Below are positions 32,223 through 33,640 of a stretch of 33,640 bases of DNA, in pieces; position 1 is the first letter of the stretch, and every line of letters begins with the position of its first letter. Position numbers and translations under genes: made by a program. This DNA is from DATCIH01 sp036507955 (lineage in GTDB: Bacteria; Bacillota; Clostridia; Clostridiales; Clostridiaceae). The notes under the pieces were generated by a model. The model saw only the letters and a list, made by a program, of their open reading frames with translations. It was not told where the DNA came from and did no database searches. The stretch covers positions 1 to 33,640 of the forward strand of contig DATCIH010000144.1 in assembly GCA_036507955.1 (NCBI GenBank), read 5' to 3'.

Positions 32223-32589
32223 TTAATGTTCACCTTTTGTTTCAATTAATTTCCTCAATTCGTTATATAGCTTCAATTTTTGGGTCATAAAAACCTTTAA
32301 ACATAATTTTAACCTCCTTATCAACATCATCCTTAAGTTCATACTTATTTAGTAAATAAGATTTTAGTACCTTAACTTTGAAATTAATTGGTAGTGCTTT
32401 AGGTATTTCAATCTCTAACGTTATCTCATTATCGATTCCTTTTTCCTTTTCTAGTATTATCAGATAAGGCTCTGGCAATTTTAACCTAAGTTTATTTTTA
32501 TCTTTGAAATATACAAGCTTAGCAGCCCGCTCAAAACTATATCTAAACATCCTAATTAATATTTCCTCATCCATCTGAAGATATTTACT
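32223..32589 (-). pseudogene. Rpn-like PD-(D/E)XK transposase/nuclease fragment
   Basis: The frame reads SKYLQMDEEILIRMFRYSFE, then KLRLKLPEPYLIILEKEKG and NEITLEIEIPKAL, the C-terminal half of Rpn-like PD-(D/E)XK recombination-promoting nucleases (the LQMxDE-IRMFxYSF block follows the nuclease core). The N-terminal core is missing, cut by an in-frame TAA just before SKYLQ. At the other end the open frame stops at 32263, whereas one frame over FMTQKLKLYNELRKLIETKG continues to a TAA at 32223, so there is also a frameshift near 32290. A non-functional remnant. Its LKSYLLNKYELKDD segment resembles the tail of the broken gene at 1281-1524. Confidence 0.6.
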
Positions 32590-32620
32590 TTATTTACCAA
32601 AAGAGTACTTCAACAAAAAA

Positions 32621-33157
32621 TTATACGTCAAATAGTTTAACATCTTTTAAGCATATGGTTAAGTCGTTAAAAATATTTACTTTCACCTCATCTTCAAAGG
32701 AATAAATAGTCTCCTTACTATTAAAACAGACTGTAATAGTTTTTTCAAAATAATTCACTATCCAATATTCCCTAACTCCTTTAGATAAATATAACTTCTT
32801 CTTTATGCTATTATCCATTTTTATGGAACTTGGGCTAACTATTTCACATATAAAATCTGGAATAGCCACAATACTATTACCTACAAGTTCAAATTTTTCA
32901 TCACATATTACAAATAAATCTGGTACAACTGGTTTCTTTAAATCACTTATATTTACAGGTTGTTCGGGATTGTTCATACATAAATCCGTTTTATCTGGGA
33001 ATAACTCACAGGTCTTACCTTCTAAATAATTTGCAAGCTTATTAAATATTTTTTTATATACCCTTCCATGGTTCGGATGAGGTGATGGGCTCATGTACTT
33101 GACATCATTCACCCATTCAACAGTGATGTTATCATCCTGATAATCAACCTTCGCCAT
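32621..33157 (-). CDS. Uma2-family (DUF820) PD-(D/E)XK endonuclease-like protein
   Basis: The protein of about 178 residues has the Uma2 pattern: HPNHGRVYKKIFNKLANYL, then VVPDLFVICDEKFELVG, IPDFICEIVSPSSI (Asp, Glu-x-Val) and KKKLYLSKGVREYWIVNYFE, the restriction-enzyme-like core with Asp, Glu and Lys. These proteins are common as paralogous families in clostridia and cyanobacteria; their targets are unknown. The frame opens with TTG at 33175, but AAAGGAAG sits inside that extension, so the ATG at 33157 is taken. It is a single gene flanked by remnants; no toxin-antitoxin partner is seen. Confidence 0.82.
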   Translation of the reverse strand: MAKVDYQDDNITVEWVNDVKYMSPSPHPNHGRVYKKIFNKLANYLEGKTCELFPDKTDLCMNNPEQPVNISDLKKPVVPDLFVICDEKFELVGNSIVAIPDFICEIVSPSSIKMDNSIKKKLYLSKGVREYWIVNYFEKTITVCFNSKETIYSFEDEVKVNIFNDLTICLKDVKLFDV

Positions 33158-33222
33158 TATTACACTTCCTTTCAAATTTATAGAGGTTCATTTATATTAA
33201 CTTATTACTAAATCCATATCCT

Positions 33223-33366
33223 TTAAATAAGCTCCCCTAAAGGCCCTCCCATTTCAGTCTTAAAAATAAAAGTCATAGCTGAACCTGATACAAGCATAGG
33301 AGCTTAAAATTTATCTTCATTAAGTATTTCCTCTACAGGCATAGTTCTTTCATCAATATTAAACAT
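33223..33366 (-). pseudogene. Short remnant of an unidentified gene
   Basis: From the ATG at 33366, with AAAGGT upstream and a TATAAT a little further up, a frame reads MFNIDERTMPVEEILNEDKF, an in-frame TAA, then APMLVSGSAMTFIFKTEMGG and PLGELI to a TAA at 33223. It looks coding on both sides of the stop and the frame does not change, but I do not recognise the protein. The rest of 33367-33640 holds no gene that I can see. Confidence 0.3.
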
Positions 33367-33467
33367 AAAAAAAAATTACCTTTTGTCATTATTATACCAT
33401 AATGGCTTTTTAAATAATCAAAAGCTCCTCAATAATTTAAAATTTTCTGATTTGTCTAACATTAGCA

Positions 33468-33493
33468 AGAAGAAACTGTTCCCAGTTTCTTCT
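33468..33493. terminator. Hairpin near the right edge
   Basis: AGAAGAAACTG, loop TTCC, CAGTTTCTTCT is a perfect 11-base-arm hairpin in an otherwise empty stretch. It is T-rich on its right arm but has no T run after it. It may terminate a gene outside the window. Confidence 0.35.
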
Positions 33494-33640
33494 ATGGGGT
33501 CCATGGCCATCAACCTTATAATGCAATAATTTACCAAAAGACAGAAATAGATATTTTAGATCAAATTGGGATTATTTATTAATAACTGTTTCTTAATTAT
33601 CAGCACAAATGGTAATTTAGACTAATATGAACGCAACCTT

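Overview
The window looks like a low-GC Firmicute chromosome, most probably a Clostridium-like anaerobe. The grounds are strongly AT-rich intergenic DNA, AGGAGG-type ribosome sites, sigma-A type promoters, acetogen-type one-carbon enzymes (formate-THF ligase, methyl-THF:corrinoid methyltransferase, corrinoid protein), a bifurcating-type EtfAB pair, and a type II-like Wadjet operon. All calls rest on reading the sequence; no searches were run.

Layout. (1) 1-1700 is a graveyard: the edge of an IS200-like element breaks phnG, followed by a doubly disrupted GntR/UTRA regulator and two small decayed genes. (2) 1846-13969 is a sugar locus. A leftward unit holds a LacI regulator, an RbsB/RbsA/RbsC-type ABC importer and a Gfo/Idh/MocA dehydrogenase. 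A second leftward unit holds a ROK repressor and a ROK kinase. A divergent rightward unit holds a GmhA-like SIS domain fused to a HAD phosphatase, a deoxyhypusine-synthase-like protein lacking the usual active-site segment, and an HldA-like PfkB kinase. Together they suggest uptake, phosphorylation, oxidation and isomerisation of an unusual, perhaps long-chain, sugar whose identity the sequence does not give. (3) 14057-21536 is a one-carbon module. A corrinoid protein and a methyltransferase point rightward at its two ends. Between them a leftward operon runs metF, etfB, etfA, fhs, focA, an fchA remnant and a folD remnant. The last three genes are broken (one-base frameshift, two deletions), while metF-etfBA-fhs look intact.

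(4) 21537-23328 is another decayed zone: a truncated nitroreductase next to two copies of a 36-nt repeat, and a HicB antitoxin gene whose hicA partner carries two nonsense codons. (5) 23329-24315 encodes a LysM/peptidoglycan-binding/VanY peptidase, convergent with and overlapping (6) the four-gene Wadjet operon at 24265-31914 (order jetD, jetA, jetB, jetC), with a clear promoter at 31950-31978. Upstream lies a REP/MITE-like 29-nt palindrome. (7) 32172-33640 holds a decayed PD-(D/E)XK (Rpn-like) fragment, a Uma2-family nuclease gene and a further remnant.

The best candidates for something undescribed are the SIS-HAD / DHS-like / PfkB sugar operon and the apparently Etf-coupled methylene-THF reductase. 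The Wadjet operon is a known class of defence system but looks complete. No tRNA, rRNA or CRISPR array was seen.
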